Of a DNA stretch of 64,000 bases, positions 31,810 to 41,529 are shown in pieces. Location: assembly GCF_904846715.1 (NCBI RefSeq), contig NZ_CAJHBU010000010.1:56919-120918 (forward strand). Reading direction: 5' to 3'. The position numbers and the translations under genes were made by a program. A model generated the notes under the pieces. That model had not been told where the DNA came from. It did no database searches and saw nothing but the letters and a program-made list of their open reading frames with translations. Each line of letters begins with the position of its first letter. The stretch's first letter is position 1. Source of the stretch: Psychrobacter vallis. Its GTDB lineage: Bacteria > Pseudomonadota > Gammaproteobacteria > Pseudomonadales > Moraxellaceae.

Positions 31810-34464
31810 TTATTCTTCTATCCACTCGCCTTTACGCCAATATACACCCCAACGTGTGGCTTTGCCATTTTTTTCAGAGCCGATATATTGTTCTTTTTTC
31901 TTACGCGACCAGCGCAAAATCGTTGGATTACCGTCAGGATCTTCATCTGGCCCTTCAAACAAATACTGAAACTTATCTTCCATTTTGTCTTTGATTTCTC
32001 GTAGCTCAGCAAGCTTTGGCGGACGTGTCTCCCTGACTTTTGGAAACTTAGATGCCGCTAAGAACATCCCAGCCGCCCCTTCACGTAAAATGAAGTAATC
32101 GTCATGCTTGGTTGATTTTAGCTCTGGTAGATGGATAGGATCCATACGTGGCGGTGCTGCTTCGCCTGTTTTTAGTACTTTACGAGTGTTGTCACATTTC
32201 TGACAAGCAAAGTAAGGGCCAAAACGTCCAGTCTTTAACTCCATTTGACCATCACATTTATTACAGTCAATGGTTGGGGCGTCTGAGCCTGGTACTTCAA
32301 ACTTCCCTTCTTCTAAAATATAACCATCGCAATCAGGATTGTTACCGCAGATGTGCAGTTTGAGACCGCCATCGACGATATAACCATTCATCGCTGTACC
32401 GCATTTCGGGCAGCGCTTTTTCTCCATCAAGTCTTTAACTTCTGCCGCTTCGTCATCGCCTTCCGGATCATCGAGATTGGCAAAAGCTTCGACTGGCATT
32501 AGGTTCTTGGTGCCTTTACAACGCTCTTTTGGCGGTAAGTTATAGCCAGTACAGCCTAAGAACACCCCTGTTGACCCTGTACGCAGCTGCATCGGACGAT
32601 CACAAAGATCACAATGCACATCTGGTACGTCAGTCGGATCATTTGGGCGCATGCCGTCTTTTTCTTTGGCGCGGTCTAGCGTTGTTTTGAATTCGCCATA
32701 AAAGTTATCAAGCACGTCTTTCCAGTTTTGCTCGCCTTCTGCCACGTGATCGAGCTTGTCTTCTAATGCCGCCGTAAAGGTATAATCCATTAAGTCTGGA
32801 AAGCTGGCCGTCAATCTGTCAGTAACGATGTCACCCATTTTTTCGGCAAATAACCGTTTGTTTTCCAGCTTTACATAACCGCGATCTTGAATGGTCGAGA
32901 TGATAGAGGCATAAGTCGATGGACGACCGATGCCTTTTTTCTCAAGCTCTTTTACCAAGCTGGCCTCAGTATAACGCGGTGGTGGCTTGGTAAAGTGTTG
33001 GCTCGGATCGAGCTTATCTAGCGTTAATTGATCACCCTTTTTGACATCAGGTAATAAGGTATCGTCCGTCTTAGCAGGTGGCATCACTCTGGTATAGCCA
33101 TCAAATACCATGGTACGGCCGCGAGCTTTTAGCTCAACGTCATTTGCGCCAACGAACAAATTCACTGACAGGTACTTTGCAGGTAGCATCTGACAGGCCA
33201 CGAACTGACGCCAAATCAGCTCGTAAAGACGTATGGCATCACGCTCAACGCCTTTAAGCTGCGTTGATTTCATGTTGACGTTGGAGGGGCGAATCGCTTC
33301 ATGCGCCTCTTGTGCGCCTTGCTTATTGCCATAAAAATTGGGGTTTTCTGGCACGTATTTTGTGCCATAGCTGTCTTCGATATGACCACGCACGGCAGCG
33401 AGCGCATCGCCTGACAAAAAGGTCGAATCGGTACGCATATAAGTGATGTGACCAGCTTCATATAAACGCTGTGCCAAAATCATGGTTTTCTTAACAGAGA
33501 AACCCAATCTGGTACTGGCAGCTTGCTGCAAAGTCGAGGTGATAAACGGCGCACTTGGACGAGATTGTGTGGGTTTTTCTTCTCGTTCTTTAACGATAAA
33601 GTCGCTGGCTTTGAGGATGTCTAATATTTTATCCGTTTGCTCTTTATTGACCAGCTTCAGCGTTTTGCCGCCTTGCTTGGTCGCCTCTAAGCGAATACCA
33701 ATTTGCTCAGCGTCTTTTTTGCTATTGGCGATATGAGTATCGGCATGAATCTGCCAATACTCTTCTGGAATAAAGGCACGAATTTCATGCTCACGCTCAA
33801 CCACCAAACGCATGGCAACCGACTGTACGCGGCCTGCCGATAGACCGCGAGCGATTTTTTGCCACAGTAAGGGGGATACCATAAAGCCAACCACTCGGTC
33901 TAAAAAACGACGCGCTTGCTGAGCATTGACGCGGTCGATATCAAGCTTTGAGGGTTGTTTAAAGGCATTTTGAATGGCAGATTTGGTAATCTCGTTAAAG
34001 ACCACACGCTGATATTTACTATCAGGGCCACCGATGACTTCTTTTAGATGCCACGCAATGGCTTCCCCTTCTCTATCCATATCCGTTGCTAGATAGATTT
34101 GGTCCGCGTCTTTGGCCAACGCTTTAAGCTCTTTGATAACTTTGGTCTTGTTAGGCAATACTTCATAAACGGCCGCCCAATCATGCTCTGGATCTACGCC
34201 CATACGACGTACCAGTGCTTGTTGGGCTTTTTCTTCTTTGCTCAGAGTGTCATCTTTTTTGGCAACGGTGGTTTTTTTGGTGCTTTTACTGGCACTGACT
34301 GGCAAATCACGGACATGGCCGATACTTGAGCGGACGATAAAGGCATCACCAAGGTATTTATTAATCGTTTTTGCCTTGGCTGGTGATTCTACAATCACCA
34401 GAGACTTGCCCTTTGGGCTGTCAGCAGTAGCTGCTGAACTTTTTTTGGTTGTGGTTTTTGCCAT
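31810..34464 (-). CDS. topA: DNA topoisomerase I
   Basis: Type IA topoisomerase relaxing negative supercoils. From [10 protein letters not shown] the protein is 884 residues; an ATG five codons upstream (34479) is equally possible since neither has a clear ribosome site. The TOPRIM domain shows [13 protein letters not shown] and [13 protein letters not shown], the catalytic Tyr is in [11 protein letters not shown], and [10 protein letters not shown] follows. The C-terminal third carries three tetracysteine modules starting CDLCDRP, CPKCGTA and CNKCDGQ, then a basic tail with a YWRKGEW end. The Lys/Ser/Thr-rich N-terminal insert after the first strand (near residue 60) is longer than in E. coli. 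Confidence 0.97.
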   Translation of the reverse strand: MAKTTTKKSSAATADSPKGKSLVIVESPAKAKTINKYLGDAFIVRSSIGHVRDLPVSASKSTKKTTVAKKDDTLSKEEKAQQALVRRMGVDPEHDWAAVYEVLPNKTKVIKELKALAKDADQIYLATDMDREGEAIAWHLKEVIGGPDSKYQRVVFNEITKSAIQNAFKQPSKLDIDRVNAQQARRFLDRVVGFMVSPLLWQKIARGLSAGRVQSVAMRLVVEREHEIRAFIPEEYWQIHADTHIANSKKDAEQIGIRLEATKQGGKTLKLVNKEQTDKILDILKASDFIVKEREEKPTQSRPSAPFITSTLQQAASTRLGFSVKKTMILAQRLYEAGHITYMRTDSTFLSGDALAAVRGHIEDSYGTKYVPENPNFYGNKQGAQEAHEAIRPSNVNMKSTQLKGVERDAIRLYELIWRQFVACQMLPAKYLSVNLFVGANDVELKARGRTMVFDGYTRVMPPAKTDDTLLPDVKKGDQLTLDKLDPSQHFTKPPPRYTEASLVKELEKKGIGRPSTYASIISTIQDRGYVKLENKRLFAEKMGDIVTDRLTASFPDLMDYTFTAALEDKLDHVAEGEQNWKDVLDNFYGEFKTTLDRAKEKDGMRPNDPTDVPDVHCDLCDRPMQLRTGSTGVFLGCTGYNLPPKERCKGTKNLMPVEAFANLDDPEGDDEAAEVKDLMEKKRCPKCGTAMNGYIVDGGLKLHICGNNPDCDGYILEEGKFEVPGSDAPTIDCNKCDGQMELKTGRFGPYFACQKCDNTRKVLKTGEAAPPRMDPIHLPELKSTKHDDYFILREGAAGMFLAASKFPKVRETRPPKLAELREIKDKMEDKFQYLFEGPDEDPDGNPTILRWSRKKKEQYIGSEKNGKATRWGVYWRKGEWIEE

Positions 34465-34738
34465 ATTTGACGACACCATTGTATAAGTAAATTAAAAGAA
34501 TATAAGTAAATTAATAATAAGGATAAATCCAGCAGCATGGCAATTTATAATTGCTCATTAAATTATTGTAGTAATAGCTGCTTATAAAAACGGTTATAAA
34601 ACAAACAATAACCATAAAATAAAGAGACAGTTATAATGACGTTACACTGCTGAGTATTAAACTGTCAACTGTAAATGACTAAGCGTCTGCCAAAAGTGCT
34701 TGCACGTTGTCTATTAATGGAGATTAAAAAACCATTTA

Positions 34739-35341
34739 CTACCTTACGGTGTTTTTCTGCATTTGTAGGGCCCATTTTTCTAGATTTTGTTTCAGTACCA
34801 GTAAGTCTGACTCAATCGCTTTGTGCTGATAAATGGGGTTGGTCGATGGCCGCACATAAGCGATATCTTCCCAATAAATGACAATCGTATTGGCCTTGGT
34901 CAATAAACCTTTAACAAACGGCTCAATACTGACTGGCAAATCTAGTGGTGCTTTGTCCAAACTAAAATTAGTCTTCTTTACAGCCCCGTTGGTATGGCTT
35001 TGAGTAGAACGAATGGCACTTGGGATGTTGAGCTTGACGTCGTCTTTGGTAGTATCCACAAAGCTGCTATCTGGTCGCCACTGTCCATCAATCACTTGAT
35101 AACGTGTGTGCGGCAGCTGTATATTTTCTAACACCAAACAATATTGACCCATCATCCCGCGACCATACTCATTATCCTTGCCCTTTATCCAATCAGGACA
35201 GCTAACGAGCTTTGGATTCAATTGCAAACGGCGCGCGGTCATACGCAGTTTATCCAAACGCTGGTCGATGCCGTTAGGCTTGAGCGCCATCATACTCCCT
35301 AATACGAATAGTACAATGATAACGCCAATCAATATTCCCAT
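34739..35341 (-). CDS. Hypothetical membrane-anchored protein
   Basis: A 200-residue protein with one N-terminal hydrophobic segment (residues 2-19, GILIGVIIVLFVLGSMMAL) and a soluble remainder with four Cys/Trp landmarks (LVSCPDWIKGK, GQYCLVLEN, IDGQWRPD, VIYWEDIAYVRP). It would be anchored in the inner membrane with the soluble part on one side; the side cannot be decided. It is upstream of topA on the same strand, with a gap of about 270 bases. I do not recognise the family; the overall pattern recalls conserved Moraxellaceae hypothetical proteins. Confidence 0.72.
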   Translation of the reverse strand: MGILIGVIIVLFVLGSMMALKPNGIDQRLDKLRMTARRLQLNPKLVSCPDWIKGKDNEYGRGMMGQYCLVLENIQLPHTRYQVIDGQWRPDSSFVDTTKDDVKLNIPSAIRSTQSHTNGAVKKTNFSLDKAPLDLPVSIEPFVKGLLTKANTIVIYWEDIAYVRPSTNPIYQHKAIESDLLVLKQNLEKWALQMQKNTVR

Positions 35342-35368
35342 AATGCTTTGGCCCTTTGATCGAAATAA

Positions 35369-35584
35369 AATAATGCTAAAAAAACCAACCTTGACTATCT
35401 AGGCCGTGTCCTAACAAGTAGCTGCTATATAGAAGCTTATAATGAGCACGAACGATTAAAAATCAAGCAGGATAAATTGACCATCGTTGAAAACTCAGCC
35501 ACTAGTTTTGGACTAATACTGCCATTTACGCTGGTAGATCAAATACTTGACTCAACTAAGAACAAGCCTAACCACAACATATAA
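35369..35584 (+). other. Open frame without start codon, possible gene remnant
   Basis: A frame of 71 codons runs from a stop at 35366 to TAA at 35582-35584 with protein-like composition (YIEAYNEHERLKIKQDKLTI, then a hydrophobic stretch FGLILPFTLVDQIL), but no ATG or ribosome site precedes it. It may be the tail of a decayed gene or chance. The rest of the 305-base gap 35342-35646 shows nothing else. Confidence 0.2.
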
Positions 35585-35646
35585 AAAGTTGTCGACAGCA
35601 AAAAGTGCTATGATAAACCATAATTTTAAACGCGCGCAGGTTTATT

Positions 35647-36189
35647 ATGAATTATATTATTAAACTAAACTCATCGACGGCTGATTTGGCTAGCAAATTG
35701 ACCAAGAAGGCGCTGGGTAAATCTGGTATTACTATATCGCTGATGAGCGCAGCAGTACTGGCTTTATCAGGCTGTGCAACGACCCAAAGCCTAACCCCGC
35801 AGCAGTGTCAAACCAGCAACTGGCAAGAAGTTGGCCTTGCGGACGGTTTACGTGGGCGTTCAGGTGCGTACTTTGGGCACTATACTAATAGCTGCGCAAG
35901 TGTCGGTGGTGCCATGCCCAATCGCATACAGTGGGAACAAGGGCGTCAGCAAGGTCTGAAGACTTACTGTACCGAGCTGAATGCTTACAAACTTGGCCGT
36001 GAGGGTTATGATTGGCAACCTGTTTGTCCACTCGAAGGTATTGATAAACTCGAAGAAGCTTACGCTCAAGGACGTTACTACTATATCCGCCAGCGTGATC
36101 TTGACTATTTACGCTCACCCTATCCCTTTGGCTACGGGCGGCTTGGGCATTTTGGTTACGGCTACCGCCCATTTGGCTATGGTTGGTAA
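35647..36189 (+). CDS. DUF2799 family lipoprotein
   Basis: A 180-residue envelope lipoprotein. A long N-terminal region of about 30 residues precedes the hydrophobic signal and lipobox LALSGC at about residue 42, so the true start may be the internal ATG nearer the signal (SLMSAAVLALSGC). The mature part has the DUF2799 pattern: NWQEVGLADGLRG, a conserved Cys region, WEQGRQQGLKTYC and LEEAYAQGRYYY. The last 25 residues form a Gly/Tyr/Phe-rich tail with GYG and FGYG repeats. The function of the family is unknown. Confidence 0.82.
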   Translation: MNYIIKLNSSTADLASKLTKKALGKSGITISLMSAAVLALSGCATTQSLTPQQCQTSNWQEVGLADGLRGRSGAYFGHYTNSCASVGGAMPNRIQWEQGRQQGLKTYCTELNAYKLGREGYDWQPVCPLEGIDKLEEAYAQGRYYYIRQRDLDYLRSPYPFGYGRLGHFGYGYRPFGYGW

Positions 36190-36364
36190 ACCATACTTTA
36201 TATAAAGACGACCTTATAATAAAGGAAACCTCGCAAGGTGACCCAAGCGAGGTAGGAGGAAGATTTATTATTTTAATGGTTGTTATTATTATATTGGTGA
36301 TTGCTGAGTAAATAAGCTGACTGATTGTTTAGTCAGTTTGTTCCCATAGTTTTATGCATAAAAT

Positions 36365-36766
36365 CTATTCATTGACGAAGGCGACTTTAGTCAGTCCAGC
36401 TTGACTGGTGGCTGCCAAAACCTGAGCGACCGTGTCGTACCTACTGTCTTTATCGGCACGCAGTTGTACAGATGGGTTTTGCCCAGTGGCACTTTGCTCT
36501 TGTAGCCGTGTCTCAAGCGCCTCCATACTAATCGGATCACTGTCCCAAAATATTCCTGCGTCTTTATCAATGCTGATTTGAATGGCTTCTGGTGGGGTTT
36601 CATTCACCGAGGCACTGGTCTTTGGTAAGTCTAATGGCACCGTCGGATTTAGCACAGTTGCAGTCAATAAAAATATAATCATCAATACCAGCATGACATC
36701 GATAAGCGGAATGAGGTTCATCTCATTCATGCCTTGAACGTCATCATCACCCAATTGAAATGCCAT
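36365..36766 (-). CDS. exbD: Biopolymer transport protein ExbD
   Basis: Inner-membrane component of the proton-driven TonB energiser. The 133-residue product starts MAFQLGDDDVQGMNEMN, preferred to an ATG four codons upstream because of the GAGAG site. It has the single transmembrane helix LIPLIDVMLVLMIIFLLTATVL with the essential Asp, then a periplasmic domain ending in QVLAATSQAGLTKVAFV. It is last in the tonB-exbB-exbD row, 102 bases after exbB, and is likely controlled by the Fur-type site ahead of tonB. Confidence 0.92.
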   Translation of the reverse strand: MAFQLGDDDVQGMNEMNLIPLIDVMLVLMIIFLLTATVLNPTVPLDLPKTSASVNETPPEAIQISIDKDAGIFWDSDPISMEALETRLQEQSATGQNPSVQLRADKDSRYDTVAQVLAATSQAGLTKVAFVNE

Positions 36767-36868
36767 AATTACTCTCAATACGTTTGGTTATTCTTAATAC
36801 AGCCAGCCCTTTGAGTGTATCGCTGACTTTATTTTTCCTTAACTGACAACCCTATTAAGTTATCATTA

Positions 36869-37555
36869 CTACAGCTGTGACGTTGAGCCACGATAGTGAC
36901 TGGCTTGCTGGCTATCTTCTGTATTTGCGGGGTGTTCTTTGGCTACCTGAGCATGAGCAGCGGCAGATTTGCTGGCTACTGACGACTTTGGCGTGGCTGC
37001 CAGCTCAGCAGAGCTTGCCAATAGATCATGCGCGCGGTCATTGGCATGGTACATCACACGGCGGTTAATACGTACGGCAAGGTTATAAAACACGACCGCT
37101 GGAATAGCGACGGCAATACCAAGACCCGTCATAATAAGTGCCTCACCGACAGGGGCGGCAACTTGTCCCAACCCCGCCTGTCCACTCATGCCGATATTAT
37201 GCAGCGCATGAAAAATGCCCCATACCGTGCCAAACAGACCAATGAATGGTGCAATGGCTGCCGTCGTACCGAGAATGGGCAATCCACGCTCACTGGCAAA
37301 ACGATAGCGGCCGATATGCTTGAGCAGAGTCTGCTCAGTAATCAAACGCCGAGCAGCAGCATCAGATTGTAGCAATTCAGCCTGTTTATTCTGCAGCTGC
37401 TGACTCAAATCGTCTGCCACACTGCCAGCCAACTTGCGACTTTGCAACACACGAATGATGCCAGTTACCCATGAAATAATGGATAGCGCCAAAAGTATGA
37501 AGAATAGGCTTTTGGTCACCATGTCACTATATTGCCAGTATTGCATAAAGTCCAT
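36869..37555 (-). CDS. exbB: MotA/TolQ/ExbB proton channel protein ExbB
   Basis: Polytopic inner-membrane partner of ExbD that couples proton flow to TonB. The 228-residue protein has three hydrophobic segments (about residues 15-35, 100-120, 138-160) and the conserved block GTTAAIAPFIGLFGTVWGIFHAL followed by GEALIMTGLGIAVAIPAVVFYN. AAGGAG precedes the ATG. The C-terminal 45 residues are Ala/Ser/His/Gln-rich and probably disordered. It lies between tonB and exbD on the same strand. Confidence 0.93.
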   Translation of the reverse strand: MDFMQYWQYSDMVTKSLFFILLALSIISWVTGIIRVLQSRKLAGSVADDLSQQLQNKQAELLQSDAAARRLITEQTLLKHIGRYRFASERGLPILGTTAAIAPFIGLFGTVWGIFHALHNIGMSGQAGLGQVAAPVGEALIMTGLGIAVAIPAVVFYNLAVRINRRVMYHANDRAHDLLASSAELAATPKSSVASKSAAAHAQVAKEHPANTEDSQQASHYRGSTSQL

Positions 37556-37639
37556 GTCAGACTCCTTGGTTTGTTATTTCATTACTATGACTTGATTATC
37601 TATTGCTTCGAAGTTGCTTCATATTCTTTTGTATATACA

Positions 37640-38626
37640 TCACTGTACAACTATACTGAATGCAACCGCACCAACAACTGGAGCGCCATTTTGTATAAAT
37701 GGTTTTATCTTACTACGTTGAAGTCTGCGCTTAACTTCTTGCTTCAACTTTTGATCTTTAGTGCCATTAACTTGAATATTCTTGATATTACCCTGTTTAT
37801 CTACTGAAAATTTTATTGCCAATGTTAGCTGTTCACTGGAAATATTTTCGAATTTAGGCTCTCTTATCCAAGATGCATCACTACCGCTAAAATTCACTGG
37901 CGTATTACTTGCAGCTGCGGCCTTTTCGGCAGCCGCTTTTGCGCTGGCTGCGGCTTGGGCACGAGCAGCAGATTCTCGTGCTGCCTTGGCCTCTTCTGCA
38001 ACGCGAGCTGCTTGAGCTTGAGCATCACGATTGGCTTGTGCTTCTCGATCAGCTTTAGCTTGTGCATCGCGATTGGCTTGGGCTTCTCGATCAGCTTTAG
38101 CTTGTGCATCACGCGCTGCTTGAGCTTGCTCCGCTTGAGCAGCCCTCTCTGCTTTTGCTGCTATGATTTTACGTTGCTCATCGGCTACAGAAGTATCCAC
38201 TTTAGGTTTTACTACTGTTTCTTTTGGCGGCTCTTTTGGTTTTTCAACCACTTTTTGTTCTTTTACTGGCACTATTGGTGCGGGTTTAGGCGTTGTCTTC
38301 TCTTCTCTAACCACTGGTTTTTCTGGTGCTTCTGGTTTTGGCGGTACTATTGATTTGGCTGTTTCTGGCTGTTGCTCTGCAACTTGAGGTGCTGGCTCCT
38401 GTTTAGGAGCGACTTCTATTACCTCTACTTCAGGTGGAGGCGTTTCAGTAGGTAACGATATAAGCTCGATCTCAATAGGCGACGCGTCTTTTTTAGCTTC
38501 AATTTTTAGCTCAGGAGTTTTGATTGCCACTAATGCTATTGCCGTTAGAATGTGCAAACCCACAACTACAATAATAGCTGCAAATGTCAGTCTAAGTGGT
38601 GGCGCCTCCAAATCCGTTGAACTCAT
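37640..38626 (-). CDS. tonB: TonB energy transducer with TolA-like linker
   Basis: Bitopic inner-membrane protein spanning the periplasm to energise outer-membrane receptors. The 328 residues comprise an N-terminal anchor (LTFAAIIVVVGLHILTAIAL, with the His), a Pro/Glu/Lys-rich segment at about 55-145, an Ala/Gln/Arg/Lys-rich helical linker at about 150-245 that resembles TolA rather than classic TonB, and a C-terminal TonB fold at about 255-328 ending in AVAFSIVVQ. Two copies of a 14-residue unit (DAQAKADREAQANR) sit in the linker. It heads the tonB-exbB-exbD operon and is divergent from a siderophore transporter, which favours TonB over TolA. Confidence 0.88.
   Translation of the reverse strand: MSSTDLEAPPLRLTFAAIIVVVGLHILTAIALVAIKTPELKIEAKKDASPIEIELISLPTETPPPEVEVIEVAPKQEPAPQVAEQQPETAKSIVPPKPEAPEKPVVREEKTTPKPAPIVPVKEQKVVEKPKEPPKETVVKPKVDTSVADEQRKIIAAKAERAAQAEQAQAARDAQAKADREAQANRDAQAKADREAQANRDAQAQAARVAEEAKAARESAARAQAAASAKAAAEKAAAASNTPVNFSGSDASWIREPKFENISSEQLTLAIKFSVDKQGNIKNIQVNGTKDQKLKQEVKRRLQRSKIKPFIQNGAPVVGAVAFSIVVQ
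38022..38105. repeat. Tandem 42-bp repeat inside tonB
   Basis: Two adjacent 42-bp units (38022-38063 and 38064-38105) differ at two positions, and a partial third follows. Each encodes 14 residues of the Ala/Gln-rich linker, so copy-number change would alter linker length in frame. Confidence 0.85.
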
Positions 38627-38673
38627 AATACCCTAATATTAATTAACTGAAGTAGAATGGCGTAGATAATAAT

Positions 38674-38692
38674 GCAAACGATAATTATTATC
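38674..38692. promoter_or_regulatory. Putative Fur box upstream of tonB
   Basis: GCAAACGATAATTATTATC agrees with the Fur 19-mer at 15 of 19 positions by eye. It lies 48 bases upstream of the tonB start, where a repressor would block the promoter. Confidence 0.65.
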
Positions 38693-38840
38693 AATACAAA
38701 TCATGATATTTTTGCTCAGTCAGTCACACATAATTACATATAACACCGCTATTTTATAAGACAAAATCCATCTTGCCACTTCAGGCACTTATATCAAAAC
38801 CCAGTGATGACTGGTGATAGCAACCAACAAAATCAACGAT

Positions 38841-38880
38841 GTTAATAAAAATCATTATCATTTGTATTGATAATGACTCT
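38841..38880. promoter_or_regulatory. Putative Fur-box cluster upstream of the siderophore operon
   Basis: GTTAATAAAAATCATTATC (38841-38859) matches the Fur 19-mer at 16 of 19 positions, and TGATAATGA at 38868-38876 adds a partial second site, suggesting overlapping Fur dimers. It lies in the 516-base divergent gap, about 265-300 bases before the binding-protein gene. The rest of the gap (38893-39142) holds no gene and no clear motif. Confidence 0.65.
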
Positions 38881-39142
38881 CAATTAATTTAAGATACCCT
38901 TTGATTGATTGAGAGTCCTATCGTGCTGAGAATATAAACATCATAGAACTAAGTACCAAAAACCAATCCTTGAGCAATAAAACCTATAACGTTTACAGCA
39001 ATACCGCCGAGCATTGTATGGTGTGTGCGATCACGCCATACAAGCTCGTTTTATTTTTGTATTAGCACCTTATATTACCACTTTAGATTGACACCTTTTT
39101 TTATTCATACTTTACCTAACCATCTGATATACCGAGTTATTT

Positions 39143-40192
39143 ATGTCTACTATTTTATCTTCTAGTCACGCTTCTGCCCCTTTTTTTAAACGTCCACTAT
39201 TGACTGCGATAATGACAGCATTTGTGGCCATCGGTGTGGCCGGCTGTAGTTCACCTGAATCTAACGACTCTGAACCAGCAGACGCCCAGACTGAAAATCA
39301 AACTGCTGATAATGCGGCGAATGTTGCCAATAATGACGCTGTTTCTGCTGAGATCATCGCAGTCGATACCGTAAAAGGTAATGTCGATTTGGCAATCAAT
39401 CCGTCACCCTTGGTTGTCTACGACATGTCATTAATGCAAGACTTGGCAGCACTTGATATAGCTATCGATGGTATGCCAGGTGAGCTACCTTTAGACAATT
39501 TACGTTCAAAGACTCAGCCTGAACCAAAAGATGTTGGCACCTTATTTGAGCCAGACCTAGAAGCATTGAATGCAATGCAGCCACAAGCTATCTTAATTGG
39601 CTCACGTATGGCTGAAAAATATGACGCCTTATCAAGTATCGCTCCAACGCTCGACATGACCATTGATACGGCAAAAATCTATGAATCCAGTAAACAGCGT
39701 TTGCATGATTTGGGCGCATTGTTTGGTAAAAGTGATCAAGCGGCAAAACTGCAAGGAGACATTGATAGCCTCATTGACGAGACTAAAGTTTTGACCAAAG
39801 ATAAAGGTAAAGGCTTGGTTGTGATGGTCAATGGCAATAAAATGTCCGCTTATGGTGACAAATCGCGCTACGGTTTTATCCATACTGTACTTGATATACC
39901 AATGGCAGACAATCAAATCGCAGACGCGCGTCATGGTCAGCCAGTTTCTTTTGAGTATTTACAAAAGACCAATCCAGACTGGTTATTCATCATTGATCGT
40001 AGTGCCGCCATTGGTGAAGATGGCGCAGGTGCCAAAGCAGTACTGGACAATCCATTGGTTGCGCAAACCAATGCGTGGAGTAAAGATCAAGTGATATACC
40101 TTAGCCCAGACTCTTACCTTGCGTTCGGTGGCTATTATCAGTGGATACAAGATTTGACCACCATTAAAACTGCCTTTGCTGGCGCTAAATAG
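39143..40192 (+). CDS. Ferric-siderophore ABC transporter, substrate-binding lipoprotein
   Basis: A 349-residue periplasmic lipoprotein: signal with lipobox IGVAGC at about residue 35, an acidic Asn/Asp/Glu-rich linker to about residue 75, then a helical-backbone (type III) binding fold. ALDIAIDGMPGELP, DVGTLFEPDLEALNAMQPQAILIG, the FGKSDQAAKLQ region and NQIADARHGQPVSFEYLQKTNPDWLFIIDR fit the FatB/YclQ/CeuE group that binds catecholate siderophores. It is followed by two permeases and an ATPase on the same strand. The exact ligand is inferred only from the group. Confidence 0.88.
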   Translation: MSTILSSSHASAPFFKRPLLTAIMTAFVAIGVAGCSSPESNDSEPADAQTENQTADNAANVANNDAVSAEIIAVDTVKGNVDLAINPSPLVVYDMSLMQDLAALDIAIDGMPGELPLDNLRSKTQPEPKDVGTLFEPDLEALNAMQPQAILIGSRMAEKYDALSSIAPTLDMTIDTAKIYESSKQRLHDLGALFGKSDQAAKLQGDIDSLIDETKVLTKDKGKGLVVMVNGNKMSAYGDKSRYGFIHTVLDIPMADNQIADARHGQPVSFEYLQKTNPDWLFIIDRSAAIGEDGAGAKAVLDNPLVAQTNAWSKDQVIYLSPDSYLAFGGYYQWIQDLTTIKTAFAGAK

Positions 40193-40256
40193 TCACTGTT
40201 CAAGCAATTGCTCTGAACGTCCGCTATCATTTTTATTTTTTAAGCCAGTCGCCATT

Positions 40257-41357
40257 ATGTCGTTATTTTCACATCGTGCCCGTACCAGCGTTAAAAGCAG
40301 CTCTTCTTTGTCAACGGCTTCATCAAGTTGGCAAAAAAGGGCGAGTAATGGCCAGCATCTTAAACATCGACGTACCGCTATTCCACCGTGGTTAATCAAC
40401 ATCGGTAGCCTCATTATTATGGGGCTTTTGGTGTTATTGAGCCTGTCTATTGGCGTGGCAGATTTTTCGTGGTCAGGTATTTTGCAGAGCTTGATTAATC
40501 ATAGCGCCAATTCTGATAGCTCTCTACTAATGGTCAGCCGTATACCGCGTACTGTTGCTATTATCTTGACGGGTATCGCTATGGCAGTGGCTGGGATGAT
40601 CATTCAAGTGATACTAAAAAACCGCTTCGTTGAACCATCGATGGTGGGTGCGACCCAAAGCGCCGCACTCGGGTTACTGGTGGTCAGTCTGCTATTCCCA
40701 GCCAGCGCGCTTATTGTAAAAATGGGCGTCGCTACTCTCACTGCCATGTTTGGCATGATGTTATTTATGCTGCTCATTCACCGGATTCCGCCGACTGATT
40801 TTTTGATGGTGCCACTGATTGGTATTGTCTTTGGCGGCATTATTGAAGCAGTGACGACCTTTATTGCTTATCAAACCGAATCATTACAGATGCTGAGTGT
40901 GTGGCAGTTTGGTGATTTTTCGGGAGTGTTAGCAGGCCGTTATGAGCTTTTGTGGCTGACGGGCGGACTGTGTGTTCTTGCTTATCTTATCGCGGACAAG
41001 CTGACCATTGTCGGTCTGGGCGATAATATTGCGTTAAACCTAGGGATTAGCAAACGACAGGTGACATGGCTTGGCGTTGGTATGGTGGCGATGATGAGTG
41101 CCGTGGTGGTCGTGACGGTTGGCATGATTCCGTTTATTGGTTTGGTTGTGCCCAATATCGTTAGCCGATTGATGGGCGATAAATTACGCCGTAGCTTGCC
41201 AGCAGTTGCGCTATTAGGGGCTTCGGCAGTGCTATTGTGCGATATTATTGGCCGCTCTATTCGCTATCCATTTGAAGTGCCTGTCGCCACTGTCTTTGGT
41301 GTGGTCGGCACCGTGCTGTTTTTATGGCTATTACTACGTGCTCCGGCAGATCAATAA
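40257..41357 (+). CDS. Ferric-siderophore ABC transporter permease (FatD/YclN-like)
   Basis: A FecCD-family inner-membrane permease. The start MSLFSHRARTS at 40257 is chosen because the longer frame overlaps the preceding gene's end; the ribosome site is weak. After a 40-residue Ser-rich cytosolic tail there are about nine hydrophobic helices in 366 residues. Landmarks are SRIPRTVAIILTGIAMAVAGMIIQ (the typical R-PR-x-x-A-x-x-x-G-x-x-L-A-x-x-G block), a VGMIPFIGLVVPNIVSRLMGD coupling segment and the C-terminal PFEVPVATVFGVVG. It is the second gene of the operon, 64 bases after the binding protein. Confidence 0.88.
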   Translation: MSLFSHRARTSVKSSSSLSTASSSWQKRASNGQHLKHRRTAIPPWLINIGSLIIMGLLVLLSLSIGVADFSWSGILQSLINHSANSDSSLLMVSRIPRTVAIILTGIAMAVAGMIIQVILKNRFVEPSMVGATQSAALGLLVVSLLFPASALIVKMGVATLTAMFGMMLFMLLIHRIPPTDFLMVPLIGIVFGGIIEAVTTFIAYQTESLQMLSVWQFGDFSGVLAGRYELLWLTGGLCVLAYLIADKLTIVGLGDNIALNLGISKRQVTWLGVGMVAMMSAVVVVTVGMIPFIGLVVPNIVSRLMGDKLRRSLPAVALLGASAVLLCDIIGRSIRYPFEVPVATVFGVVGTVLFLWLLLRAPADQ

Positions 41358-41434
41358 TGACCAATTCGTCAGACAGTCCATCACTTAGTCGGCGCTCATT
41401 GATAGTCATTTATTCATAGCATCGTACGAGACGG

Positions 41435-41461
41435 TAGCGACTTTAAAAGGTTTCAACTATA
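41435..41461. repeat. Solo end of the palindromic repeat family
   Basis: TAGCGACTTTAAAAGGTTTCAACTATA matches the right end of the repeat at 63092-63232 at 24 of 27 positions by eye. It lies between the two siderophore permease genes. The interval ends in CACTATAG at 41511-41518, so a decayed copy may fill the gap. Confidence 0.55.
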
Positions 41462-41529
41462 TGGCTTCTTTTCTTAATTTAACCGTCCTTTTGTCTGATT
41501 GGATAAGCTTGGCACTATAGGATTTTTCT

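Noticed and set aside
34675..34881. Plus-strand open frame of 68 codons overlapping the gene at 34739
   Set aside because: It overlaps a better-supported minus-strand gene and has no ribosome site.
36317..36336. Possible terminator after exbD (CTGACT / AGTCAG hairpin)
   Set aside because: Six-base stem with an eight-base loop and no T tract following on the minus strand.
37955..38353. Plus-strand open frame of 132 codons opposite tonB
   Set aside because: Antisense of the repetitive tonB linker; the Cys/Phe/Leu repeats mirror the Ala/Gln repeats of TonB.
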